Shown here: positions 48,683 through 55,929 of the stretch, piece by piece
How the letters are laid out: each line of letters begins with the position of its first letter
How positions within the stretch are numbered: the stretch's first letter is position 1
Translations under genes and position numbers: made by a program
Source of the DNA: Microvirga arvi
Lineage (GTDB): Bacteria > Pseudomonadota > Alphaproteobacteria > Rhizobiales > Beijerinckiaceae
Length of the DNA stretch: 55,929 nucleotides
NCBI RefSeq assembly: GCF_016892765.1
Contig: NZ_JAFEMD010000037.1
Coordinates: 1 to 55,929, forward strand
Reading direction: 5' to 3'
The notes under the pieces: model-generated
Databases searched by the model: none
What the model saw: only the letters and a program-made list of their open reading frames with translations
Told to the model about the DNA's origin: nothing

Positions 48683-49849
48683 TCAGACGATCAGGAAGTC
48701 GTCGTATTTGAGCTGCGCCTTGCTGATGCCGTCGAAGGTGATGGAGCCGCCATCTGCCAGCTTGAACACGGCATCTCCGGATGCATCGTCCTTGATCATC
48801 CGGTACAGGCCGGCGAAATTCTTCTGACCGGCAATCGCTTTCGTGATGCGCACCGTGTCGCCGCTGAACGGATCGAAGTCGAGGATGACGTCGTGCCCGG
48901 TCGGACCTGTCCGGTAGATGAAGATATCGGCGCCGTCGCCGCCGTTCAGGGTGTCGTTGCCCTTGAGGCCCTCGAGCGTGTCGTTTCCGCCATAACTGAA
49001 GATGATGTCGTTGAGAGCGGTTGCGACCTTGTCCCCGACCAGAGAATTGGGTTTCTCGTTGCCTGAAATCGTCGGCTTGATCGTGGGGGCATAGGCACGG
49101 ATGTAGTCGATCTGGAATTCGGCCGGAAACGAGGTCGTGCCGTCCGGCGCGCCCGGCCAGTTTCCGCCGACGGCGAGGCCTGCGAGCAGGTACATCGGCT
49201 CGTTCATGCCGGACGGCGTCGCCATGGAAAACACCTGGGTGCCGTCGAGGTAATAGGTGATCGTCCCCGCGGTCCACAGCGTTCCGTAGCTGTGGAAGCC
49301 GTCCGAGAGATCGACGCCGGCTGAAATCCCTTGCGTCTTGAAGGCGTGCTTGCCCGTCGCGTCCTTCCAGTGCGAGCCGACATAATAGGTCGAGGGGTCA
49401 TGGCCCAGCAGTTCCAGCACGTCGATTTCCGGCGGCCAGTTGCCGCTCTGCGGCAGCAGCCAGAAGGCCGGCCACAAGCCTTGGCCGGATGGAACCTGGG
49501 CCGAAATCTCGAAATAGCCGTAGGTCTGCGAAAACGTCCCATAGGTGTTGATGAGCCCCGACACATAGGGCAGGCCGTCCGTCAGGCTCGTATCGGGGGA
49601 GGGCTGGGCCGTGATGGTGAGGACACCATCTCCGGATTGGTAAGGATCCTGAGTAATCCGGAATGGATCGAGGCTCGGATAGTGCTGGACGATCGGGGTG
49701 GAGCGGTCGGCGAAATACTGCATCTCGCCGTTGCTCGCCAGCGTGCGTCCGCCCCACCAGTACTTCGTGCCCCAGACCGAGGTATCGAGAGTGCTGCCCG
49801 TGAACTCGTCAGAAAAGGTCAGCGCATAATCTTCGAGATTAATGGCCAT
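48683..49849 (-). CDS. Secreted GH16 beta-glucanase with RTX-type repeats
   Basis: 388 residues. Residues about 5-255 form a GH16 jelly-roll with catalytic motif EIDVLE (E141 nucleophile, D143, E146 acid/base) and flanking WLLPQSGNWPPEI and GFHSYGTLWTAGTITYYLDG. The rest contains calcium-binding nonapeptide motifs: GGNDTLEGLKGNDTLNGGDG followed by ADIF, and a C-terminal block (DHVILDFDPFSGDTV-type) typical of type I secretion substrates. No signal peptide, so it is expected to be exported by an ABC-type type I system, not visible in the window. Relatives such as ExsH cut succinoglycan-like or beta-1,3/1,4 glucans. It may trim the surface polysaccharide made by the nearby operon. Confidence 0.93.
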   Translation of the reverse strand: MAINLEDYALTFSDEFTGSTLDTSVWGTKYWWGGRTLASNGEMQYFADRSTPIVQHYPSLDPFRITQDPYQSGDGVLTITAQPSPDTSLTDGLPYVSGLINTYGTFSQTYGYFEISAQVPSGQGLWPAFWLLPQSGNWPPEIDVLELLGHDPSTYYVGSHWKDATGKHAFKTQGISAGVDLSDGFHSYGTLWTAGTITYYLDGTQVFSMATPSGMNEPMYLLAGLAVGGNWPGAPDGTTSFPAEFQIDYIRAYAPTIKPTISGNEKPNSLVGDKVATALNDIIFSYGGNDTLEGLKGNDTLNGGDGADIFIYRTGPTGHDVILDFDPFSGDTVRITKAIAGQKNFAGLYRMIKDDASGDAVFKLADGGSITFDGISKAQLKYDDFLIV

Positions 49850-50033
49850 GGGATCCCCGCAATCACTTTAAAAACTCGTCTTGCAGGAAACTTCCCATGC
49901 GGAATGTTACCGATCAATGAAGCGGAGGGTCTAATCCGCCCGAGCAGGCGGGATCAGATTCTCCGATTGTTCAGAGGGTTACCGCAGGGTTGACGGGTTT
50001 CTGGCCTTGGCGATCCGGGATAGAAATGCGGCG

Positions 50034-52196
50034 CTATTCGGCTGCCTGTTTCGGGCCGTATCCGAGCCGTCGGTTGAGATCCTCGATGAGATTCACGGCG
50101 GCATCGGCGATGACGGTGCCGGGTGGGAAGATCGCCGAGGCGCCGGCCTGATACAGCGCGTCGAAATCCTGCGGCGGGATCACGCCGCCGACCACGATCA
50201 TGATGTCGTCACGGCCGAACTTGGCGAGTTCGCTTTTCAGTTCCGGCACCAGGGTCAGGTGGCCTGCCGCCAGCGACGAGACGCCGATGATGTGCACATC
50301 GTTCTCGATGGCCTGGCGCGCCGCTTCCGCGGGCGTGGCGAAGAGCGGGCCGATATCCACGTCGAAGCCGAGATCCGCAAAGGCCGAAGCGATCACCTTC
50401 TGGCCGCGGTCGTGCCCGTCCTGGCCCATCTTGGCGACGAGAATGCGCGGCCGGCGTCCGTCGTCGTGCTCGAACTCTTCCACCAGAGTACGGACCTTCT
50501 CCACGGCTGGCGACGCCATGCCGACCTCCCGCTTGTACACGCCCGAAATCGACTTGATCTCGGCCCGGTGACGGCCCCAGACCTTCTCAAGCGCATCGGA
50601 AATTTCACCCACGGTCGCCTTGGCACGGGCGGCCTTCACGGCGAGGTCGAGCAGGTTGCCGTTGCCCGCCGCGCCCTGTGACAGGGCATTCAGCGCGGCA
50701 TCCACATCGGCCTGATTGCGATTGGCTTTGAGGCGCTTGAGCTTCTCGATCTGGCTCGCGCGCACGGCGGCGTTGTCCACTTTGAGAATGTCGATGGAGG
50801 CTTCATCCGTCGACTTGAAGCTGTTCATGCCGATGATCTTCTGGTGGCCTGAATCGATGCGCGCCTGCGTGCGGGCGGCGGCCTCCTCGATCTTCAGCTT
50901 CGGGATGCCCGCCTCGATGGCCTTGGCCATGCCGCCGAGTTCCTCGACCTCCTGGATATGCGCCCAGGCCTTCTGCGCCAGCTCGTAGGTGAGGCGCTCC
51001 ACATAGTAGGAGCCGCCCCACGGATCGATGATGCGCGTGGTGCCGCTTTCCTGCTGCAGGAACAGCTGCGTGTTGCGGGCGATGCGGGCCGAGAAGTCGG
51101 TGGGCAGCGCCAGTGCCTCGTCGAGCGCATTGGTGTGCAGCGATTGCGTATGCCCTTGCGTTGCCGCCATGGCCTCGATGCAGGTGCGGGTGACGTTGTT
51201 GAACACGTCCTGCGCGGTGAGCGACCAGCCGGAGGTCTGCGAATGCGTGCGCAGCGGCAGCGACTTCTCGCTCTGCGGGTTGAAGCCCTTCACGAGCTTG
51301 GCCCAGAGGAGGCGCGCGGCCCGCATCTTGGCCACTTCCATGAAGAAGTTCATGCCGACCGCCCAGAAGAACGACAGACGCGGCGCGAACTGGTCGATGG
51401 TGAGCCCGGCCGCGATGCCGGCGCGGATGTATTCGACTCCGTCGGCCAGCGTATAGGCGAGCTCCAGGTCCTGCGTCGCGCCCGCCTCCTGCATGTGGTA
51501 GCCGGAGATCGAGATCGAGTTGAACTTCGGCATGTTGGCCGAGGTATAGGCGAAGATGTCCGAGATGATGCGCATCGACCCTTTCGGCGGGTAGATGTAG
51601 GTGTTGCGCACCATGAATTCCTTGAGGATGTCGTTCTGGATCGTGCCCGACAGCTTGGAAGCGGGAACGCCCTGTTCCTCGGCTGCGACGATGTAAAGGG
51701 CGAGGATCGGCAGCACGGCGCCGTTCATGGTCATCGACACGCTCATCTGGTCGAGCGGGATGCCGGCGAACAGCGTGCGCATGTCGTAGATCGAGTCGAT
51801 GGCGACGCCCGCCATGCCCACATCGCCGGAGACGCGCGGATGGTCGGAATCGTAGCCGCGATGGGTGGCGAGGTCGAAGGCCACCGACAGGCCCTTCTGG
51901 CCGGCCGCGAGGTTGCGGCGGTAGAAGGCATTGGAGTCCTCAGCCGTGGAGAAGCCGGCATACTGGCGCACGGTCCAGGGCTGGTTGACGTACATGGTGG
52001 GGTAGGGACCGCGCAGGAACGGAGCGATGCCCGGATAGGTATCGAGGAAATCGAGCCCGGCACGGTCTTCGGGGCCATAAGCACCCTTCACCGCAATCCC
52101 CTCCGGCGTCAGCCAGGGCTCGACAGCCTGCTTCGAGGAAGATGCCAGGGGAGCATCAGTGAAAGCGACGCTCGAAAAATCCGGGATGCTGGTCAT
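50034..52196 (-). CDS. mutB: Methylmalonyl-CoA mutase, large subunit
   Basis: 720 residues, full length. The N-terminal TIM barrel contains [20 protein letters not shown], characteristic of methylmalonyl-CoA mutase rather than ethylmalonyl-CoA mutase, and the C-terminal B12 domain carries [15 protein letters not shown], whose DxHxxG histidine ligates cobalt. It converts methylmalonyl-CoA to succinyl-CoA with the small subunit. The gene is on the same strand as mutA but separated by two small exported-protein genes; no shared overlap. A start ATG at 52196 is set by length. Confidence 0.97.
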   Translation of the reverse strand: MTSIPDFSSVAFTDAPLASSSKQAVEPWLTPEGIAVKGAYGPEDRAGLDFLDTYPGIAPFLRGPYPTMYVNQPWTVRQYAGFSTAEDSNAFYRRNLAAGQKGLSVAFDLATHRGYDSDHPRVSGDVGMAGVAIDSIYDMRTLFAGIPLDQMSVSMTMNGAVLPILALYIVAAEEQGVPASKLSGTIQNDILKEFMVRNTYIYPPKGSMRIISDIFAYTSANMPKFNSISISGYHMQEAGATQDLELAYTLADGVEYIRAGIAAGLTIDQFAPRLSFFWAVGMNFFMEVAKMRAARLLWAKLVKGFNPQSEKSLPLRTHSQTSGWSLTAQDVFNNVTRTCIEAMAATQGHTQSLHTNALDEALALPTDFSARIARNTQLFLQQESGTTRIIDPWGGSYYVERLTYELAQKAWAHIQEVEELGGMAKAIEAGIPKLKIEEAAARTQARIDSGHQKIIGMNSFKSTDEASIDILKVDNAAVRASQIEKLKRLKANRNQADVDAALNALSQGAAGNGNLLDLAVKAARAKATVGEISDALEKVWGRHRAEIKSISGVYKREVGMASPAVEKVRTLVEEFEHDDGRRPRILVAKMGQDGHDRGQKVIASAFADLGFDVDIGPLFATPAEAARQAIENDVHIIGVSSLAAGHLTLVPELKSELAKFGRDDIMIVVGGVIPPQDFDALYQAGASAIFPPGTVIADAAVNLIEDLNRRLGYGPKQAAE

Positions 52197-52299
52197 GGGT
52201 TGAAGCGGATGCCCTTGCCGGTGAAAACGGATCGAATGGGGGCTATTCTAGGGCATCCGCCAACGCGATGCTATCGGCGCATGGTTGGAGAGCTTGAGC

Positions 52300-52425
52300 A
52301 GATGCCTATGCTCGTCATCGCCGGCCTTGTGCCGGTGATCTCGATTGCGTCGAGCGCCGCGCTTTTCCTTATCGAGATGGCCGGGACCGATCCCCGGATC
52401 AAGTCCGGGGACGGCCATGACGCGG
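52300..52425. repeat. Rhizobial-type intergenic palindromic repeat
   Basis: Nested inverted arms between mutB and the small gene: GCCGGCCTTGTGCCGG near 52320 and CCCCGGATCAAGTCCGGGG near 52392-52410. The second arm pair recurs in the right-hand repeat field (CCCCGGACTTGGTCCGGGG, 55667-55685), indicating the same element. Confidence 0.65.
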
Positions 52426-52432
52426 GAGGATC

Positions 52433-52801
52433 TCACCCTCGCTTCTCGGCATTCCAGAAGCCCGAGCAGACCCGTCCGCCGGAGGTCGTCCAGGTGCCGC
52501 GGCCTGTGCTGCCGGCGAGCCGGCCGGAGACGTTCGCCCGGTCCTGGCCGCGGGAAATGCTGGCTGCGACCGAGCCGTTCTGCTGCACCCGGCCGTTCAC
52601 GTTGAAGTTTTCCGGACCGCCATAGCGGACCTGGCCGTTCTGGACGACAACCGCATAGCGGTAGGCCCGGTCGCAGGTGCCCTTCTCGGTGACGACCTCC
52701 ACGCTCCAGTTGCCGTCGAACCGGTTCGTCTGGGCTTGGGCCTGGGGAGCCGCCACAAGGGCTACCATGGCGGCCCCGCCAAGCCAGGAAAGGCTACGCA
52801 T
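52433..52801 (-). CDS. Small exported protein, paralogue of the next upstream gene
   Basis: 122 residues from ATG 52801 (the frame opens with a GTG six codons earlier). A signal peptide (RSLSWLGGAAMVALVAAPQA, cleavage near AQA-Q) leads to a mature region of about 95 residues: FDGNWSVEVVTEKGTCDRAY, then a strand-rich core ending SGRLAGSTGRGTWTTSGGRV and CSGFWNAEKR. Two cysteines (C43-like and the C-terminal one) may form a disulfide. It aligns along its length with the neighbour at 52940-53329. The fold looks like a small beta-barrel or inhibitor-like domain; function unknown. Confidence 0.82.
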   Translation of the reverse strand: MRSLSWLGGAAMVALVAAPQAQAQTNRFDGNWSVEVVTEKGTCDRAYRYAVVVQNGQVRYGGPENFNVNGRVQQNGSVAASISRGQDRANVSGRLAGSTGRGTWTTSGGRVCSGFWNAEKRG

Positions 52802-52888
52802 CAGACACTCCCTGAACACGATGAATTGGTTGAACCAACGTGGGTGTTTCGGGCGGAGTTCCTCTTCATGGCGAGCAGTCGCAGGCGC

Positions 52889-52919
52889 AAAAAAACCGCC
52901 GCACCGGGTGATGCAGCGG
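52889..52919 (-). terminator. Intrinsic terminator of the 129-residue exported protein gene
   Basis: On the minus strand CCGCTGCA pairs with TGCGGCGG around an 8-base loop, followed by seven T (52895-52889). Confidence 0.85.
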
Positions 52920-52939
52920 CTTGAGAAAGGCGCGGCTGA

Positions 52940-53329
52940 TCAGCTGCGAGCCACGCTGGAGCGCTTCTGGGCATTCCAGCGGCCGGAGCAGCCGTAAGAG
53001 TCGACCTTCCAGACGCCCGAACCGGCCTGGCCCGCCAAGCTGCCCGAGGCTTCAGCCTTCGCGGAGCTGCGGCGGATATCGAGGCTGACGGCGCCATCGG
53101 TGGCGATCTGTCCGCTGATCTGAGCCGGGGTCTCGCCGGGATTGCCGTGGTAGCGGACATTCCCCTTCTCGACCGTGATGGCATAGGTGTTGGTGCCGCA
53201 GATGCCGGACTCCGTCACCATCTGCACCTGCCAGGTGCCGTCGTGCTTGTCCGTGGGGGCGGCAAAGGCCGCACCGCTGCAAATCATGCCGAGGCTGAGG
53301 GCCACAGCCGTCGTCTTCGTGAAAGTCAT
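52940..53329 (-). CDS. Small exported protein, paralogue of the previous gene
   Basis: 129 residues with a signal peptide (MTFTKTTAVALSLGMICSGA, cleavage near AFA-A at 24). The mature part matches its neighbour: HDGTWQVQMVTESGICGTNT, VEKGNVRYHGNP, ISGQIATDGAVSLDIRRSSA, SGSLAGQAGSGVWKVDSYGC and SGRWNAQKR. The cysteines at about 44 and 115 are conserved between the two. It is preceded by a hairpin that includes its ribosome site (53340-53364) and followed by a strong terminator, so it is expressed separately from mutA. Function unknown; relatives are frequent in Hyphomicrobiales as I recall. Confidence 0.85.
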   Translation of the reverse strand: MTFTKTTAVALSLGMICSGAAFAAPTDKHDGTWQVQMVTESGICGTNTYAITVEKGNVRYHGNPGETPAQISGQIATDGAVSLDIRRSSAKAEASGSLAGQAGSGVWKVDSYGCSGRWNAQKRSSVARS

Positions 53330-53339
53330 AACCGTGATC

Positions 53340-53364
53340 CTCCCGGACCTTCAAGGACCGGGAG
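53340..53364 (-). promoter_or_regulatory. Hairpin overlapping a ribosome site after mutA
   Basis: CTCCCGG and CCGGGAG arms with one mismatch and a 5-base loop. On the minus strand the 3' arm contains GGGAGGA, the ribosome site of the 129-residue gene. No U-run follows, so it could act as a translational switch or as an RNA 3' end after mutA. Confidence 0.4.
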
Positions 53365-53376
53365 AAAACCCCACGG

Positions 53377-55413
53377 TCAGGCCATGCTCCCGTTGAGAGC
53401 CTCGCTCAGGACCTTGAGGGTGTCGCACCCGGCAAATACGAAAGTGCTGATGCCTGACCCGACAAGCTCTTGTTCATCTTCTCCGGGACGGCCAGCCAGA
53501 AAAATAAGTTTCGATCCGGCTTCATGCAAGGTACGTGCTGTCGCAGGAGCGTGAGTTTTATATATTTCATCAGTGGAGCAGATGCATGAAAGCTTGGCGT
53601 TGCTTTGAAGATAAGCTGTCTTAATGCTCTCCTGATCCGTTAATCCATCGTTCATGACGGCTTCTATTCCACCCGCTTCGAAGAAGTTCTTCGCAAAGGT
53701 TGCGCGGGCCGTGAAGGCTGCAGCGGATCCAAGGTTGGCCAGGAACACCTTTGGCCTGGATCCCGTTCGGGCGAGATGCTCATCCGAGAGGTCGCGCAGG
53801 CGCTCGAAGGGTTCGGCCGTGCGGATCGATGGCAGCGGAGCGATGCCGACCGGGCTCGGTCCTGCAGCCGTGCCGACGAGTTCGGACAAGCTCGTTCCTC
53901 GTCCCGCCATCTGCACCAGGGTGGTGAAGGATGTCTCTGGTGTGGACGTTGTGCCGTCCTGCCCTCTCCCGCCTTGTGGGGGAGCGTTGGAGAGGGGGGT
54001 GTCGGCGCTTCGTTGGTCCAGTCCTGCGCCCGCACCCCCAGCCCTGGCCCCTCCCCACAAGGGCGAGGGGAAGAGGACGCCCACATCCGCCTCATCGATG
54101 TTGGGGAACTCGCTCGTGCCGGTGATCGGCTCCTTGCGGGTGGCGACGGCCTTTTCGCGCTGCGCCCGGACGGCAGCGATCCGGGCCTGCAGCGCGTCGC
54201 CCTTCAGGCTTTCCAGGATGCCGCCCTCGCGCTCAATCTCCTGGAACAGTGCCCACGCCCTTTCGCAGAGCGCATCGGTGAGGGCCTCGAACCCGCCTGC
54301 GCCCGCCGCGGGATCGGCCACGCGGGCGAGGTTGGATTCGTCGAGCAGAATGGCTTGCGTGTTGCGCGCGACGCGGCGGGCGAAGGCATCGGGCAGGCCG
54401 AGCGCGGCCGTGAAGGGCAGCACCGTGATCGCATCCGCCCCGCCGAGCCCGGCGGAAAAGGCCGCGACCGTGGTGCGCAGCATGTTCACCCATGGGTCCC
54501 GCCGCGTGGTCATGCGCCAGGCGGTTTCCGCATGCAGGCGGATCGGCCTCGGCTCCAAGGCGCAGACCTGCTCGACCCGCGCCCAGAGGCGGCGCAAGGC
54601 TCGCAGCTTGGCGATGGTGAGGAACTCGTCCGCATCGGCCACGAGCAGGAAGGAGAGTGTCCGCCGTGCCGCATCGAGCGAGTGACCCTGCGCTTCGAGA
54701 GCGCGCAGGTAGCCGAGACCCGTCGCCAGCACGGCTGCAAGCTCCTGCGCCTCGCTGGCACCGGCCTCGTGATAGACGCGCCCGTCGGCCAGGAAAGCAC
54801 GGCCGGCGAAGCCCTGGGCCGTCAGGTGACGGAGCGTATCGCCCATGCGCCGTGCCATGACCTCCCAGGAGGCTGACATCCGGCCCGTGGCCGCCATGGC
54901 ACTGAGCGGATCGAGGCCGAGATCGAGGGACAGCTCGGAGAGCTTGTGGCCGCGCCGTTCTGCCAGGGCCAGCACCAGCGCGGCCATCTGTCGGCCGTGC
55001 CCGCCCGCATCGACGCGCAGGTGAATGAGGTCGAGCATCACGCCCGACAGCGTCCTTTCGAGATCGTCGATGCTGTCGATCCGCACGCCGAAGCCGCGTG
55101 CGGCGGGGGCACTGCGAGTGACGAGAGCGAGGGCATCGGCGCCGCCTTCGAGATCGAGGAGCGCCAGCTCATTGGCCTTTTCCGGATCGGGATGGTCGAC
55201 CCGCTGCGACACGCGCCAGCGGCCGGCCTGCTCCCGTGCAATGGGGGTGGAGCCTTCCGCTTTCGGGTACAGCGGCTGGATGGCGATGCCGTCATGGCTG
55301 CGGGCGACGAGCTTCTTCTGGAAGTCGGCGCCCTTCAGCACGCCATCGACCAGCTTGAGCCATTGCTCGCGAGTGGCTTGCGGAAAATCGGCGGCGAGAG
55401 AGAGATCGTCCAT
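53377..55413 (-). CDS. mutA: Methylmalonyl-CoA mutase, small subunit, with in-frame repeat insertion
   Basis: 678 residues from ATG 55413, which matches the MutA N-terminus (DDLSLAADFPQATREQWLKL); 80 earlier open codons are repeat-derived. The barrel domain has [13 protein letters not shown] substitutes (DLIHLRVDAGGHGRQMAALV), DAITVLPFTAALGLPDAFAR and ARNTQAILLDESNLARVADP. The C-terminal domain lacks the cobalt-ligand DxHxxG, as usual for the non-catalytic subunit. Between ITGTSEFPNIDEADVGV and PLPSIRTAEPFERLRD, about residues 447-487 (53955-54075) read as FPSPLWGGARAGG... PPQGGRGQ and look like a translated palindromic repeat rather than part of the fold. Confidence 0.93.
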   Translation of the reverse strand: MDDLSLAADFPQATREQWLKLVDGVLKGADFQKKLVARSHDGIAIQPLYPKAEGSTPIAREQAGRWRVSQRVDHPDPEKANELALLDLEGGADALALVTRSAPAARGFGVRIDSIDDLERTLSGVMLDLIHLRVDAGGHGRQMAALVLALAERRGHKLSELSLDLGLDPLSAMAATGRMSASWEVMARRMGDTLRHLTAQGFAGRAFLADGRVYHEAGASEAQELAAVLATGLGYLRALEAQGHSLDAARRTLSFLLVADADEFLTIAKLRALRRLWARVEQVCALEPRPIRLHAETAWRMTTRRDPWVNMLRTTVAAFSAGLGGADAITVLPFTAALGLPDAFARRVARNTQAILLDESNLARVADPAAGAGGFEALTDALCERAWALFQEIEREGGILESLKGDALQARIAAVRAQREKAVATRKEPITGTSEFPNIDEADVGVLFPSPLWGGARAGGAGAGLDQRSADTPLSNAPPQGGRGQDGTTSTPETSFTTLVQMAGRGTSLSELVGTAAGPSPVGIAPLPSIRTAEPFERLRDLSDEHLARTGSRPKVFLANLGSAAAFTARATFAKNFFEAGGIEAVMNDGLTDQESIKTAYLQSNAKLSCICSTDEIYKTHAPATARTLHEAGSKLIFLAGRPGEDEQELVGSGISTFVFAGCDTLKVLSEALNGSMA
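53955..54080. repeat. Palindromic repeat inserted in frame in mutA
   Basis: CCCTCTCCCGCCTTGTGGGG (from 53961) and CTCCCCACAAGGGCGAGGGG (54051-54070) are inverted arms about 70 bases apart. The same vocabulary occurs in the non-coding element at 55755-55905. Reading through it keeps the mutA frame. Confidence 0.75.
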
Positions 55414-55929
55414 GGAGGCCTCGTCCGGAGGAGGGCTGCGCGAATAGCGCGGACAATACCGGCACGAGAGGATGGTGGGAATGCCCCAAAGGATGGGTGC
55501 GGGATCGACGTAAAGCGACCCGGTCCAGGTATGACGGTTGCTGTTATCCCCGGCGAGTGTCAGCGAGGGAAGGGGATTGACATGCACATCCGGTGCTGTG
55601 GATTCCCCTCCACTACGCGTCCTTCCGGGAATGACACTGATCCGTCGTGACACCCTCCCCCGTCATCCCCGGACTTGGTCCGGGGATCCCCGTCTTTGTC
55701 TTCCATTCCCCCTCATCCTGGGGAGCAGACGCAGTCTGCGTCTCGAAGGAGGTTTCAGTGGTTCTCCCTCCCCCCTCTGCGGGGGAGGGTGGCGAACGAA
55801 AGTGAGCCGGGAGAGGGGGCGTCATCGGTCTCGCACCGCCCCTCTCCCGACTCTCGCTGACGCGAGGGCCACCCTCTCCCGCACAGGGGAGAGGGCAGGT
55901 GGCGCGTTCTCATTTTGTTCTTGACAATC
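55414..55929. repeat. 516-base repeat field upstream of mutA
   Basis: No gene is supported. Three palindromic units follow one another. Around 55530-55660 is a mosaic unit with GGGGATT and AATCCCC-like arms. At 55660-55695 CCCCGGACTTGGTCCGGGGATCC is a hairpin seen also near 52392. At 55755-55905 CCCTCCCCCCTCTGCGGGGGAGGGTGGC pairs with GCCACCCTCTCCCGCACAGGGGAGAGGG. Their sequence runs are given here in separate parts; the mutA promoter must lie near or within 55414-55530. Confidence 0.55.

Noticed and set aside
1..55929. CRISPR arrays, tRNA or rRNA genes, integrase-flanked element
   Set aside because: No regularly spaced repeats, no cloverleaf or rRNA-like segments and no integrase or transposase with intact motifs were seen; the repeats present are dispersed palindromes.

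Overview
The window looks like chromosomal DNA of a GC-rich alphaproteobacterium of the order Hyphomicrobiales, most likely a Microvirga/Methylobacterium-type organism. The grounds are the complete PhyR-NepR-EcfG general stress response module, the R. etli-type asparaginase, the MeaB/methylmalonyl-CoA mutase set, rhizobial-type intergenic palindromic repeats and overall codon use. The genus is inference. No rRNA, tRNA or CRISPR array was recognised.

Layout. (1) 1-4.1 kb is an accessory patch: two paralogous unknown proteins, an 'NALKHGL' protein, a VapBC toxin-antitoxin pair with a textbook operator, a decayed copy of the end of the NALKHGL gene, and an HNH nuclease operon under a palindrome-rich promoter. 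(2) 4.3-7.8 kb has a thioredoxin-reductase-like flavoprotein, an esterase and an NCS2 nucleobase permease. (3) 7.9-14.8 kb is a general stress response cluster. NepR (anti-sigma), EcfG (sigma) and PhyR (anti-anti-sigma) lie at its centre. Eleven sites matching the EcfG promoter (GGAAC, 16-17 bases, then CGTT or a close variant) precede almost every transcription unit: a short-chain dehydrogenase, two small membrane proteins, nepR-ecfG, phyR, exported proteins, a PRC-barrel protein, a KGG-motif protein and two small RNAs. The two RNAs share sequence and shape (5' hairpin with a C-rich loop, common GGCACCUUAGA linker, intrinsic terminator) and resemble what is described for GsrN of Caulobacter; they are the best candidates for something undescribed.

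(4) 15-24.7 kb is mainly housekeeping: HIT protein, glycerol catabolism (glpD-glpK), an MFS transporter, a DEAD-box RNA helicase, a DUF763 protein, an acetamidase/formamidase and a VOC protein. (5) 24.7-30.6 kb is a tightly overlapped peptide-type ABC importer operon. (6) 30.7-40.9 kb looks like a cell-surface polysaccharide region. A four-gene glycosyltransferase operon, one member fused to a deacetylase-like domain, diverges from a 906-residue ABC-exporter-like protein whose ATPase motifs are all degenerate, coupled to a cyclic-nucleotide-binding protein; a lytic transglycosylase follows. (7) 40.9-49.9 kb holds a possible double-glycine leader peptide, a DUF924 protein, a lone AsnC ligand-binding domain, UDP-glucose dehydrogenase, asparaginase, DUF4239 and DUF3750 proteins, MeaB, a lipoprotein hydrolase and a secreted GH16 glucanase. 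(8) 50-55.4 kb carries both subunits of methylmalonyl-CoA mutase, separated by two paralogous small exported proteins. The small-subunit gene has an in-frame insertion that looks like a genomic palindromic repeat. Related repeats fill the last 500 bases.

Together the genes suggest a soil- or plant-associated heterotroph using glycerol, peptides, amides, asparagine and propionyl-CoA precursors, making extracellular polysaccharide and mounting an EcfG-controlled stress response. Functional assignments rest on motifs read by eye; no database search was run.
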